This document shows positions 7,959 to 17,050 of a DNA stretch of 49,737 nucleotides, piece after piece (position 1 is the stretch's first letter; each line of letters starts with the position of its first letter). The translations under genes and the position numbers were made by a program. The stretch comes from an uncultured Acidovorax sp. (lineage in GTDB: Bacteria > Pseudomonadota > Gammaproteobacteria > Burkholderiales > Burkholderiaceae_C), in contig CAJYKV010000002.1 in NCBI GenBank assembly GCA_913774955.1, positions 1 through 49,737 of the forward strand, read 5' to 3'. Below the pieces are notes generated by a model, which was not told the DNA's origin, did no database searches, and saw nothing but the letters and a program-made list of their open reading frames with translations.

Positions 7959-10276
7959 GACGTCCCCGCCGGGTGGGAGGGATGCAGCAGCGAACTGTCC
8001 ACCACCACGAGGCCGGACGCCTGGGCGTCTTCCTCGGCGCGGCGGGCCTGGGCTTCGTAGAGGCGCCAGTAGGCGCCCTGCTTCTCCATGAGTTCGTCGT
8101 GCGGGCCGACCTCGACGATCTCGCCCCGGTCCATCACCACCAGCCGGTCGGCCTTGCGCAGCGTGGACAGCCGGTGGGCGATGGCGATGGTGGTGCGCCC
8201 CTGCACGAGGTTGTCGAGCGCCTTCTGGATCTCCTTCTCGGTTTCCGTATCGACGGCCGAGGTCGCCTCGTCGAGGATCAGGATGCGCGGGTCGATCAGC
8301 AGGGCCCGGGCGATGCTGATGCGCTGGCGCTCCCCGCCCGAGAGGCCCTGGCCGCGCTCGCCCACCAGCGAGTCGTAGCCGTGCGGCAGGCGCAGGATGA
8401 ATTCGTGCGCATGGGCCGCGCGGGCGGCCGCGACGATTTCCTCGCGCGAGGCGTCGGGCTTGCCGTAGGCGATGTTCTCGGCGATCGTGCCGAAGAAGAG
8501 GAACGGCTCCTGCAGCACCAGGCCGATGTGGCGGCGGTAGTCGGCCACGCTCAGGCGGCGCACGTCCACGCCGTCCACCTGGATGGAGCCCTCGGTCGCG
8601 TCGTAGAAGCGGCTGATGAGGTTCACCAGCGTGCTCTTGCCCGAACCGCTGTGGCCCACGAGCCCGATCATCTCGCCGGGGCGGATGTCGAGGTTCAGCC
8701 CCTTGATGACGGAGCGGCTGCCGTAGCGGAAGCCCAGGTTGCGCATGGCGATCGCGCCGCGCACGTGGTCCATCTTCACCGGCAGCACCGGGTCCGGCAC
8801 GTTGCTCACGTGGTCGAGGATGTCGAAGATGCGCTTGGCGCCCGCCGCGGCTTTCTGCGTGACGGAAACGATGCGGCTCATCGAATCGAGCCGTGTGTAG
8901 AAGCGGCCGATGTAGGCGATGAAGGCCGCGAGCACGCCCACCGTGATCTGGTTGTGCGCCACCAGCCAGATGCCGAAGCCCCACACCACGAGCAGCCCGA
9001 TCTCGGTCATGAGCGACACCGTGGGCGTGAACAGCGACCAGGTGCGGTTGAGCCGGTCGTTCACTTCCAGGTTGTGCTGGTTGGCGTCGCGGAAGCGCTG
9101 GGCCTCGCGCTTTTCCTGGGCGAAGGCCTTCACCACGCGGATGCCCGGGATGGTGTCGGCCAGCACGTTGGTCACCTCGGACCAGACGCGGTCGATCTTC
9201 TCGAAGCCGGTGCGCAGCCGGTCGCGCACGTTGTGGATCAGCCAGGCGATGAAGGGCAGCGGCACCAGCGTGACCAGGGCCAGCCAGGGGTTGATCGAGA
9301 ACAGGATGCCCGCCGTCATGAGGATCATCAGCACGTCGGTGATGAAGTCGAGCGCATGCAGCGACAGGAACACGTTGATGCGGTCCGTTTCCGAGCCGAT
9401 GCGCGCCATCAGGTCGCCGGTGCGCTTGCCCCCGAAGTAGTCGAGCGAGAGCTTGAGCAGGTGCTCGTACGTGGTGGTGCGCAGGTCCGCGCCGATGCGC
9501 TCGGAGACCAGTGCCAGGATGTAGGTGCGCGCCCAGCCCAGCCCCCAGGCCAGCAGCGCCGACAGCAGCAGCCCGCCCAGGTAGAGCGCCACCAGATGCA
9601 CCGGAATCTCCTGCCCGTTCTGGTAGGGGATGAGGATGTCGTCCATCAGGGGAATGGTCAGGTAGGGCGGCACCAGCGTCGCGGCCGTGGAGGCCAGCGT
9701 GAGCGCGAAGCCTCCGGCCAGTTGCTTGCGGTAGGGCCGGGCGAAGCGCCAGAGGCGCAGCAGCACCCAGGTGGACGGCGGCTGGACCGGCGCACGGGCG
9801 CAGGCGGGGCACTCCTCGCTGTCGGGGGGCAGCACGGCCTGGCAGGTCTCGCAGCGCGGCTCATCCGCATCCGGGGCTGCGCCGGGCAGCGCGGCCGGCC
9901 GACCGAGCCAGGCGATCTGCTGCTCGAACTTCTGCACCAGCCGCAGCGCCTGCGCGTGGCCGCCGAGGGTGAAGCGCCACACGGCCAGGCGCTGGCGGGT
10001 ATCGTGGAGCTCCAGCGTGCCGACGCCGCCATGGTCGAGCAGCCGCACCGAAAGATCGGGCGCCAGCGGCCACTGCCGCAGCGCGCCTTCGGGATCGCGG
10101 GCGATCAGCCGCCGGTCGGTGAGTGCCAGCAGGCCCGGCGCGAAACGCATGGAGGCGCTCAGGTCAACCCCGAGCGCGGCTGTTACGTTTTCACCGGAAG
10201 CGAGTTCCGCTTGCAGTTCGGCCCCCGCGGGGCCCGTCAAGACACCGAAGGCGTCCACAGGATGGTCATTGTTCAT
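7955..10276 (-). CDS. ABC transporter (fused permease-ATPase) with N-terminal PH-like and zinc-ribbon modules, cyanophycin-associated
   Basis: A 773-residue half-transporter of the exporter type. Residues 40-120 look like a bacterial PH-like domain (LLALTDRRLIARDPEGAL). A zinc ribbon follows: Cys142, Cys145, Cys156, Cys159. The six-helix exporter membrane domain runs from about 170 to 480. The ATPase has Walker A GHSGSGKST near residue 540, signature LSGGERQRISIARALL near 645, Walker B RILILDEATS and the H-loop IAHRLST, all intact. Homologues beside cyanophycin synthetases carry the NCBI name cyanophycin metabolism-associated ABC transporter (from memory). ATG 10276 is chosen because the upstream extension is Pro/Gly-rich non-family sequence. 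Substrate unknown. Divergent from cphA2. Confidence 0.88.
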   Translation of the reverse strand: MNNDHPVDAFGVLTGPAGAELQAELASGENVTAALGVDLSASMRFAPGLLALTDRRLIARDPEGALRQWPLAPDLSVRLLDHGGVGTLELHDTRQRLAVWRFTLGGHAQALRLVQKFEQQIAWLGRPAALPGAAPDADEPRCETCQAVLPPDSEECPACARAPVQPPSTWVLLRLWRFARPYRKQLAGGFALTLASTAATLVPPYLTIPLMDDILIPYQNGQEIPVHLVALYLGGLLLSALLAWGLGWARTYILALVSERIGADLRTTTYEHLLKLSLDYFGGKRTGDLMARIGSETDRINVFLSLHALDFITDVLMILMTAGILFSINPWLALVTLVPLPFIAWLIHNVRDRLRTGFEKIDRVWSEVTNVLADTIPGIRVVKAFAQEKREAQRFRDANQHNLEVNDRLNRTWSLFTPTVSLMTEIGLLVVWGFGIWLVAHNQITVGVLAAFIAYIGRFYTRLDSMSRIVSVTQKAAAGAKRIFDILDHVSNVPDPVLPVKMDHVRGAIAMRNLGFRYGSRSVIKGLNLDIRPGEMIGLVGHSGSGKSTLVNLISRFYDATEGSIQVDGVDVRRLSVADYRRHIGLVLQEPFLFFGTIAENIAYGKPDASREEIVAAARAAHAHEFILRLPHGYDSLVGERGQGLSGGERQRISIARALLIDPRILILDEATSAVDTETEKEIQKALDNLVQGRTTIAIAHRLSTLRKADRLVVMDRGEIVEVGPHDELMEKQGAYWRLYEAQARRAEEDAQASGLVVVDSSLLHPSHPAGTS

Positions 10277-10536
10277 TGTGTTGCGTGGTTCCGTCCCGGG
10301 TGGCGGGGAGACCTGCCGGTGGTCCGGCGGACATTGTCCCCGAAGCGCCGGGCCGCCGGACGGCATTCCTTCCTAACGCGGCCGGCCCGGCCGGCGCTGA
10401 CACTCCCCGTGGCGGCCATGGGTTGATCGGCCGGCGCACCCGGGCTGGCGCACAATGGCCCGGATACCCCTTCCCTCGGCGACCGACGTCCCCCGGACGT
10501 TCCGGCCGGCCTCCGTTTCCTTTACGCTGCGACCCC
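10277..10536. promoter_or_regulatory. Divergent intergenic region of the cyanophycin locus
   Basis: This 260-bp gap separates the leftward ABC gene from the rightward cphA2-like gene, so it must hold both promoters. Plausible -10 boxes are CACAAT at 10451-10456 (rightward) and GACAAT on the minus strand at about 10338-10333 (leftward); neither has a convincing -35 at 16-18 bp. A G+C-rich middle contains several GGCCGGC-type inverted repeats but no clear operator. Confidence 0.4.
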
Positions 10537-12765
10537 ATGGCGACGACATTCCCCGACATCCGACTGCTGCGCATCAACTACCTGCGCGGCCCCAACATCT
10601 GGACGTACCGCCCGGTGCTCGAGGTCTGGCTGGACCTCGGCGCGCTCGAGGACCATCCGTCCAACGCCCTGCCCGGCTTCAACGAGCGCCTCACGCGCTG
10701 GCTGCCGGCGCTCATCGAGCACCACTGCGGGGTGGGCGAGCGCGGCGGTTTCCTGCAGCGGCTGGAGGGCGGCACATGGTGCGGCCACGTGCTCGAGCAC
10801 ATCGTGATCGAGCTGCTCAACCTCTCGGGCATGCCCACGGGCTTCGGGCAGACGCGCAGCACCAGCCAGCGCGGCGTCTACCGCATGGTGTTCCGCGCCC
10901 GCGACGAACGCGTGGCGCGCGTGGCGCTGGAGCAGGGCCACCGGCTGATCATGGCGGCGATCAACGACGAGCCCTTCGACGTGGCGGCGGCGGTGTCGCG
11001 CGTGCGCACCGAGGTGGACGACCAGTACCTCGGCCCCAGCACCGCCTGCATCGTCACCGCCGCGACCGACCGCGGCATTCCCCACATCCGCCTGAACGAC
11101 GGCAACCTCGTGCAGCTGGGCTACGGCGCCTCGCAGCGCCGCATCTGGACGGCAGAGAGCGAATTCACCAGCGCCATCGCCGAGGGCATCGCGAGCGACA
11201 AGGACCTCACCAAGAGCCTGCTGCAGTCCTGCGGCGTGCCGGTGCCGGAAGGCCAGATCGTGAACAGCCCCGAAGAGGCCTGGGAGGCCGCGCAGGACAT
11301 CGGCCTGCCGGTGGTGGTGAAGCCCTCGGACGGCAACCACGGCCGCGGCGTGACGCTGGACCTGCGCCGCCGCGAGGACATCGAGGCCGCCTACCACGTG
11401 GCCTACCCCGAGGGCAGCGACGTGATCGTGGAACGCTTCATTCCCGGCGACGAACACCGCCTGCTGGTGGTGGGCGGCAAGGTGGTGGCGGCGGCGCGCG
11501 GCGAGGTGGTGGGCATCACCGGCAACGGCCGCTCCACCGTGCGCGAGCTGATCGACAGCCAGCTCAACTCCGACCCGCGCCGCGGCTATGAAGAGGAATA
11601 CCCGCTCGAGATCATCGACGTGGCGACCGACGCGAAGGTGCAGCTCGAACTCAAGCGCCAGGAACTGGACGCCGACTCGGTGCCCGCCGCCGGCCGGCAG
11701 ATCGTGGTGCAGCGCAACGGCAACGTGGCCGTGGACTGCACGGACGACGTGCACCCCGAGGTCGCCTACATCGCCCAATTGGCCGCCCGCGTGGTGGGCC
11801 TGGACATCGCCGGCATCGACATGGTGGCGCAGGACATCTCCCGGCCGCTGCAGGAACAGGGCGGCGCCATCGTCGAGGTGAACGCCGGCCCCGGCCTGCT
11901 GATGCACCTGAAGCCCGCCGTGGGCGCGCCCCGCCCCGTGGGCCAGGCGATCGCCGAGCACCTCTTCCCCGCGGCCGACGACGTGCCCGAGGGCACCATC
12001 GGCCGCGTGCCGATCGTCGGCGTGGCGGGCACGCGCGGCACCGCCACCATCGCGCGCGTGGTGGCCTGGCTCATGCACCTGGGCGGCCGCCACACGGGCA
12101 TCGCCTGCCGCGAGGGCCTGTACCTCGACCGCCGCTGCGTCGAGACGGGCGACAGCGCCCACTGGGAGGCCGCGCACCGCCTGCTCATGAACCAGATGGT
12201 GCAGGCGGCGGTGATCGAGAACGACGCGCGCACCATCCTGCGCCACGGTCTTGCCTACGACCGCTGCCAGGTCGGCGTGGTGACGGACATGGACGGCCGC
12301 GAGGCCCTGGCCGAGTTCGACGTGCAGGAGCAGGAGCAGATGTACAAGGTGCTGCGCACCCAGGTGGACGTGGTGCTGCCGGGCGGCGCGGCCGTGCTGA
12401 ACGCCGCCGAGCCGCAGGTGCTGGAACTGGCGCCGCTGTGCGACGGCGCGGTGGTGCTGTATGCGCAGGACGGCAGCCTGCCGGCCATCGCGGAGCACCG
12501 CGCCGAGGATGCCGGCCGCGCGGTCTTCGTGAAGAACGGCCGCGTGGTGCTGGCCACGGGCACGGCCGAGCACGTGCTGGCGCCGCTGGCCGACCTGACC
12601 TTCGGCCGCAACGCGGTGCAGGCGGATGCCGACACGCTGCTGGCGATCGTGGCCACGGCCTGGGCGCTGGACATCGCCCCGGACCTGATCGGCGCCGGCA
12701 TCAAGACTTTCGAGCCCGAGCCGCCGTGCGCGGCGCCCGCACCCGCTGCGGCGGCCGCCGCCTGA
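10537..12765 (+). CDS. cphA2: CphA2-like cyanophycin synthetase (second paralogue, degenerate Mur-ligase P-loop)
   Basis: A 742-residue relative of cyanophycin synthetase. The N-terminal domain begins LRINYLRGPNIWTYRPVLEV, a central ATP-grasp domain (about residues 215-475) carries LPVVVKPSDGNHGRGVTL and EVNAGPGLLMHL, and a Mur-ligase-like domain follows. In the Mur domain the ATP loop expected as GTNGKTT reads GTRGTAT (residues 498-504), so the essential Lys is Thr502. This resembles CphA2-type enzymes, which in cyanobacteria polymerise beta-aspartyl-arginine dipeptides and use one active site. Length is between CphA2 and CphA1. The tail is poly-Ala. It precedes cphA1 by 67 bp and is probably cotranscribed. 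Confidence 0.87.
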   Translation: MATTFPDIRLLRINYLRGPNIWTYRPVLEVWLDLGALEDHPSNALPGFNERLTRWLPALIEHHCGVGERGGFLQRLEGGTWCGHVLEHIVIELLNLSGMPTGFGQTRSTSQRGVYRMVFRARDERVARVALEQGHRLIMAAINDEPFDVAAAVSRVRTEVDDQYLGPSTACIVTAATDRGIPHIRLNDGNLVQLGYGASQRRIWTAESEFTSAIAEGIASDKDLTKSLLQSCGVPVPEGQIVNSPEEAWEAAQDIGLPVVVKPSDGNHGRGVTLDLRRREDIEAAYHVAYPEGSDVIVERFIPGDEHRLLVVGGKVVAAARGEVVGITGNGRSTVRELIDSQLNSDPRRGYEEEYPLEIIDVATDAKVQLELKRQELDADSVPAAGRQIVVQRNGNVAVDCTDDVHPEVAYIAQLAARVVGLDIAGIDMVAQDISRPLQEQGGAIVEVNAGPGLLMHLKPAVGAPRPVGQAIAEHLFPAADDVPEGTIGRVPIVGVAGTRGTATIARVVAWLMHLGGRHTGIACREGLYLDRRCVETGDSAHWEAAHRLLMNQMVQAAVIENDARTILRHGLAYDRCQVGVVTDMDGREALAEFDVQEQEQMYKVLRTQVDVVLPGGAAVLNAAEPQVLELAPLCDGAVVLYAQDGSLPAIAEHRAEDAGRAVFVKNGRVVLATGTAEHVLAPLADLTFGRNAVQADADTLLAIVATAWALDIAPDLIGAGIKTFEPEPPCAAPAPAAAAAA

Positions 12766-12832
12766 GCGGCGCCGCGGCCCGCCGCACTGCCCCCACATCC
12801 CGAACCAGAGCACCCAAGAGAGCATTTTCCCC

Positions 12833-15424
12833 ATGGACGTATCCCGCATCCGGGCCCTGCGCGGCCCCAACCTCTGGAGCCGCCACACATCCATCGAGGC
12901 CGTCGTGGCCTGCGGCGAGCACGAGCGCGCAATGGGCCAGATCGCCGGCTTCGAAGCCCGCCTGCGGGCCCTGTTCCCGGCCGTGGGGGTATTGCACCCC
13001 GAAGGCGGCGACAGCGACATCTCGCTCGCGCACGTGCTTCAGTCCGCGGCGCTCGCGCTGCAGGCACAGGCCGGCTGCCCGGTGAGCTTCAGCCGCACCT
13101 CTGCAACATCCGACCCGGGCGTCTACCAGGTGGTGGTGGAGTACACCGAAGAGCCCGTGGGCCGCCAGGCGTTCGCCGATGCGCAGGCGCTGATCGAGGC
13201 CGCCGTGAGCCACGGCCCGTTCGACGCCGATGCGGCCATCGCCCGGCTGCGCGAGCTCGACGAGGACGAGCGCCTGGGCCCGAGCACGGCCTCCATCGTC
13301 GATGCCGCCGTGGCGCGCGGCATTCCGTACCGCCGGCTCACGCGCGGCAGCCTGGTGCAGTTCGGCTGGGGATCGAAGCAGCGGCGCATCCAGGCCGCCG
13401 AGGTCGACTCGACCAGCGCCGTGGCCGAATCCATCGCGCAGGACAAGGACCTGACCAAGCGCCTGCTGCATGCGGCCGGCGTGCCGGTGCCGCTCGGCCA
13501 GCCGGTCGAGACCATCGACGAGGCCTGGGAGGTTGCGCTGAAAGTCGGCCTGCCCGTGGTGGTGAAGCCCCAGGACGGCAACCAGGGCAAGGGTGTGACG
13601 GTGAACATCACCGAGCGTGCCCAGTTGGAGGAAGCCTTCCGCGCCGCCGCCGAATACGGCACGGTGATGGTCGAGCGCTTCCTGCCGGGGCACGACTTCC
13701 GCCTGCTGGTGGTGGGCGACCAGCTCGTGGCCGCCGCGCGGCGCGAGCCGCCCCAGGTGCTGGGCGACGGCGAGCGCACCGTGCGCGAACTGGTGTACCT
13801 GGTGAACCTCGATCCGCGGCGCGGCGAGGGCCATGCCACCTCGCTCACCAAGATCCGGCTGGACGACATCGCCGTGGCGCGCCTCGCCGCCCAGGGCCTC
13901 ACGCCCGATTCCGTGCCGGCCAAGGGCCAGCGCGTGATCCTGCGCAACAACGCCAACCTCTCCACCGGCGGCACCGCCACCGACGTGACCGACGACGTGC
14001 ACCCCGACGTGGCCGCGCGCGCCGTGGCCGCGGCCCAGATGGTGGGCCTGCACATCTGCGGCGTGGACATGGTGGCCGAGACCGTGCTGCGCCCGCTGGA
14101 AGAGCAAGGCGGCGGCTTCGTCGAGGTGAATGCCGCCCCCGGCCTGCGCATGCACCTCTCGCCCAGCTACGGCAAGCCGCGCAACGTCGGCCAGGCGATG
14201 GTCGACAAGCTCTTCGCGCACGGCCAGGACGGGCGCATCCCCACCGTGGCCGTCACCGGCACCAACGGCAAGACGACCACCGCGCGGCTGATCGCGCACC
14301 TGTTCTCCGCCCAGGGCCTGCGCGTGGGCATGACCAACACCGACGGTGTGTACGTGAACGGCCGCCAGATCGACAGCGGCGACTGCTCCGGCCCGCGCAG
14401 CGCGCGCAACGTGCTGCTGCACCCCGAGGTGGACGCGGCCGTGTTCGAGACCGCGCGCGGCGGCATCCTGCGCGAAGGCCTGGGCTTCGACCGCTGCTCG
14501 GTGGCCGTGGTGACCAACATCGGCGCGGGCGACCACCTGGGCATGAACTACATCAACACGGTGGAAGAGCTCGCCGTGCTCAAGCGCGTGATCGTGCAGA
14601 ACGTCTCGCCCGAGGGCTATGCGGTGCTGAATGCCGCCGATCCGATCGTCGCGGCCATGGCGGCCTCGAGCCCCGGAAAGGTGATCTACTTCGCGAGCGA
14701 CCGCCACCACCCCGTGATGGCCACGCACCGCGCGCAGGGCCACCGCTCGGTGTACGTGGACGGCGACTCCATCGTCGCCGCCGAGGGCTCCTGGCGCGAG
14801 ACGGTGCACCTGCGCGACGTGCCGATCACGCAGGGCGGCAGGATCGGCTTCCAGGTCGAGAACGTGATGGCCGCCGTGGCCGCCGCCTGGGGCGCCGGCC
14901 TGCCGTGGCAGACCATCCGCCGCGGCCTCTCGGGCTTCGTGAACGACAGCGACAACGCGCCGGGCCGCTTCAACGTGATGGACTTCCGCGGCGCGACGGT
15001 GATCGCCGACTATGGCCACAACCCCGACGCGATGCGCGCACTGGTCTCGGCCGTGGACGCGCTGCCCGGCAACCGCCGCAGCGTGGTGATCAGCGGCGCG
15101 GGCGACCGCCGCGACGAGGACATCCGCGAGCAGACGGTGATCCTGGGCGCGGCCTTCGACGACGTGATCCTCTACCAGGACGCCGCCCAGCGCGGCCGGG
15201 CCGACGGCGAGGTGATGGCGCTGCTGCGCGAGGGCCTGGCCCAGGCCACGCGCACGAAATACGTCGACGAGATCCGCGGCGAGTTCGTGGCCATCGACGC
15301 CGCGCTCGATCGCCTGCAGCCGGGCGACCTGTGCCTGGTGCTGGTCGACCAGGTGGAGGAGGCGCTGGCCCACCTCGCGAAGCGCTGCGCCGAGGGCGAA
15401 GCCGGCACCGGGGCCGCGGCATGA
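12833..15424 (+). CDS. cphA: Cyanophycin synthetase CphA1
   Basis: An 863-residue enzyme that elongates multi-L-arginyl-poly-L-aspartate (cyanophycin), a nitrogen reserve, in the cytoplasm using ATP. The order is N-terminal domain ([20 protein letters not shown]), ATP-grasp domain with [18 protein letters not shown] and [13 protein letters not shown] that adds aspartate, and a Mur-ligase domain that adds arginine. Its P-loop GTNGKTT (476-482, Lys480) is intact, followed by [20 protein letters not shown] and [13 protein letters not shown]. Length matches known CphA1 enzymes. The stop overlaps the next ATG (ATGA at 15421-15424). No cyanophycinase or isoaspartyl dipeptidase gene is in the window. 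Confidence 0.95.
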   Translation: MDVSRIRALRGPNLWSRHTSIEAVVACGEHERAMGQIAGFEARLRALFPAVGVLHPEGGDSDISLAHVLQSAALALQAQAGCPVSFSRTSATSDPGVYQVVVEYTEEPVGRQAFADAQALIEAAVSHGPFDADAAIARLRELDEDERLGPSTASIVDAAVARGIPYRRLTRGSLVQFGWGSKQRRIQAAEVDSTSAVAESIAQDKDLTKRLLHAAGVPVPLGQPVETIDEAWEVALKVGLPVVVKPQDGNQGKGVTVNITERAQLEEAFRAAAEYGTVMVERFLPGHDFRLLVVGDQLVAAARREPPQVLGDGERTVRELVYLVNLDPRRGEGHATSLTKIRLDDIAVARLAAQGLTPDSVPAKGQRVILRNNANLSTGGTATDVTDDVHPDVAARAVAAAQMVGLHICGVDMVAETVLRPLEEQGGGFVEVNAAPGLRMHLSPSYGKPRNVGQAMVDKLFAHGQDGRIPTVAVTGTNGKTTTARLIAHLFSAQGLRVGMTNTDGVYVNGRQIDSGDCSGPRSARNVLLHPEVDAAVFETARGGILREGLGFDRCSVAVVTNIGAGDHLGMNYINTVEELAVLKRVIVQNVSPEGYAVLNAADPIVAAMAASSPGKVIYFASDRHHPVMATHRAQGHRSVYVDGDSIVAAEGSWRETVHLRDVPITQGGRIGFQVENVMAAVAAAWGAGLPWQTIRRGLSGFVNDSDNAPGRFNVMDFRGATVIADYGHNPDAMRALVSAVDALPGNRRSVVISGAGDRRDEDIREQTVILGAAFDDVILYQDAAQRGRADGEVMALLREGLAQATRTKYVDEIRGEFVAIDAALDRLQPGDLCLVLVDQVEEALAHLAKRCAEGEAGTGAAA

Positions 15425-15933
15425 GCGCCGCCGCGCACACCCCGCTGCCGCGCAGGCTCGCACGCCCGCTGCTGGCCTGCCTGCTGGCCGGCACGGCGGG
15501 CCTCGCCGCGGCCGATGGCCAGAAGATCGGCTCCGTCGACACCGCCTTCCAGTGGATCGGGCGTGACCACGACATCCTCGTGGAGGCGTACGACGACCCC
15601 GCCGTGCAGGGCGTGACCTGCTACGTCTCGCGGGCCCGCAAGGGCGGCATCAAGGGCACGCTGGGGCTGGCGGAGGACAAGGCCGAAGCCTCCATCGCCT
15701 GCCGCCAGGTGGGCCCCATCGCCATCGCGCAGCCGCTCAAGGCCCAGGAAGAGGTGTTCAGCGAGCGCATGTCGATCCTCTTCAAGCGGCTGCGCATCGT
15801 GCGCATGGTGGACGCGCAGCGCAACACGCTGGTCTACCTCACGTACTCCGACAAGCTGATCGAGGGCTCGCCGCAGAATGCGGTGACGGCCGTGCCGGTG
15901 GACCGGGGCACGCCGATTCCGGTGCGCAAGTAA
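15421..15933 (+). CDS. creA: CreA family secreted protein
   Basis: A 170-residue CreA-family protein. A signal peptide (hydrophobic about residues 15-30, cleavage after LAAA) is followed by the family core: [37 protein letters not shown], then [15 protein letters not shown] and [15 protein letters not shown]. CreA is a periplasmic protein of unknown biochemical role. Its ATG overlaps the cphA1 stop, so it is translationally coupled to cyanophycin synthesis here, although the family itself is widespread without cyanophycin genes. Convergent with the LysR gene 35 bp further on. Confidence 0.9.
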   Translation: MSAAAHTPLPRRLARPLLACLLAGTAGLAAADGQKIGSVDTAFQWIGRDHDILVEAYDDPAVQGVTCYVSRARKGGIKGTLGLAEDKAEASIACRQVGPIAIAQPLKAQEEVFSERMSILFKRLRIVRMVDAQRNTLVYLTYSDKLIEGSPQNAVTAVPVDRGTPIPVRK

Positions 15934-15968
15934 ACCGCGGCCTGCGCCGAACGGGCTCCGCCCGCAGG

Positions 15969-16961
15969 TCAGCGCGGGCCGGAGCCACCTCCGGCACGGC
16001 GTCGCGGCATGCCGAGGCCCGCGGCGGCGGCCTTCACCGCCTCGGCGAAGGCCAGCAGCACCGGCGGGCGTTCCATGCCGTCCCGGCGGAAGAAGAGCCC
16101 GAAGGACGGCAACGGCACCTTGGGGGCGATATCCAGCCGCAGCACCTCGCCGCGCGCTATCTCGTCCACGGCGTGCTCCAGTCGTACCGCGCAGAGCAGC
16201 GACCGGTCCTGGCGCATCAGAGCGCCGATGGTCACGGACGAGATCGCCTCGATCACCGGTACGGGCGGCTGGGCGCCATCGTTCAGGAACGCCGTCACGA
16301 AGGCCTGGCGCACCAGCGTTTCCTTCGGCGGCAGCAGCCATGGGGCATCGCCGAGGTCTCGCCATCGCAGCCGCCGCCGGCCAGTACCGCCGCCCTTGCG
16401 CGGCAACGACGCCAGTACGCACAGCTCGTCCCGCAGCATCACGATGGGCTCCAGCAGCGGCGCGATGTCGGCGGTGATGAGCTCGGGCGTCACGGCGCCG
16501 TAGACGCAGTCGAGCTCGCCTGCCAGCAGCCGCTGGATCAGCTCCTGCACACGCCCCTCGCGGATTTGCACCAGGGCACCGGGCATACGCTCGCGCAGGC
16601 GGGCGATCGCCGACGGCACCGTGGCGGTGACGGATGGAGCGCCCACGCGGAGCACGGCATGCGCGCCCTGCTGCATCGCGCCGACGTCCTCGGTGGCGCG
16701 CGCCAGCTGGTTCAGCACCGCCCGGGCATGGAAGACGGCCGCGGCGCCCAGCGCATTCGGATGGATGCCCTGGTGGCTGCGCTCGAAAAGGCGCGCGCCG
16801 AAACAGGCCTCGATCTCGCCGAGCATCTTGCTGATCGCCGGCTGGCTCAGGTGCAGCTGCGCGGACGCGCTGCGCATGGTGCCCGCGTCGGCGAGCACGG
16901 CAAGCAGTTCCAGGTGGCGCAGCCGAAGCGTGCGCACGAGGCGGCCGGTGGTGGCGTCCAT
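15969..16961 (-). CDS. LysR family transcriptional regulator
   Basis: A 330-residue LysR-type regulator. The N-terminal winged helix-turn-helix is clear (LRLRHLELLAVLADAGTMRS then AQLHLSQPAISKMLGEIE), followed by a substrate-binding effector domain starting near residue 95 (VLRVGAPSVTATVPSAIA). ATG 16961 is chosen over the upstream start at 16997 because a strong GGAGG ribosome site stands 6-7 nt before it. It is divergent from the CoA-transferase gene with a 89-bp gap holding two inverted repeats, so it very likely controls that three-gene set and itself. The inducer is probably a carboxylate or its CoA ester, by inference. Confidence 0.9.
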   Translation of the reverse strand: MDATTGRLVRTLRLRHLELLAVLADAGTMRSASAQLHLSQPAISKMLGEIEACFGARLFERSHQGIHPNALGAAAVFHARAVLNQLARATEDVGAMQQGAHAVLRVGAPSVTATVPSAIARLRERMPGALVQIREGRVQELIQRLLAGELDCVYGAVTPELITADIAPLLEPIVMLRDELCVLASLPRKGGGTGRRRLRWRDLGDAPWLLPPKETLVRQAFVTAFLNDGAQPPVPVIEAISSVTIGALMRQDRSLLCAVRLEHAVDEIARGEVLRLDIAPKVPLPSFGLFFRRDGMERPPVLLAFAEAVKAAAAGLGMPRRRAGGGSGPR

Positions 16962-16986
16962 GCGGGTTCCTCCGAGTCGATTCCAG

Positions 16987-17026
16987 ATCGTGATCACTCC
17001 ATCACGATTATCGAATTCTCAAGAAT
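16987..17026. promoter_or_regulatory. Two inverted repeats, probable LysR operator region
   Basis: ATCGTGAT (16987-16994) and ATCACGAT (17001-17008) form a perfect 8-6-8 dyad. A second dyad, ATTCT/AGAAT (17015-17019 and 17022-17026), follows seven bases later. Both lie between the LysR start and the CoA-transferase start, where LysR proteins usually bind a strong recognition site and a weaker activation site. Confidence 0.55.
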
Positions 17027-17050
17027 CACCTGCGGCGATAAGGTCCGGCC

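Noticed and set aside
7973-10426. An 817-residue plus-strand frame opposite the ABC gene.
   Set aside because: Composition is typical of antisense frames, and the minus strand encodes a complete ABC transporter over the same span.
12701-15463. A 920-residue minus-strand frame opposite cphA1.
   Set aside because: No recognisable domain; shadow of the cyanophycin synthetase coding frame.
15940-15975. Weak CCTGCG/CGCAGG inverted repeat between creA and the LysR gene as a terminator.
   Set aside because: Long loop, no T-run and frequent chance occurrence of such repeats in this G+C-rich sequence.
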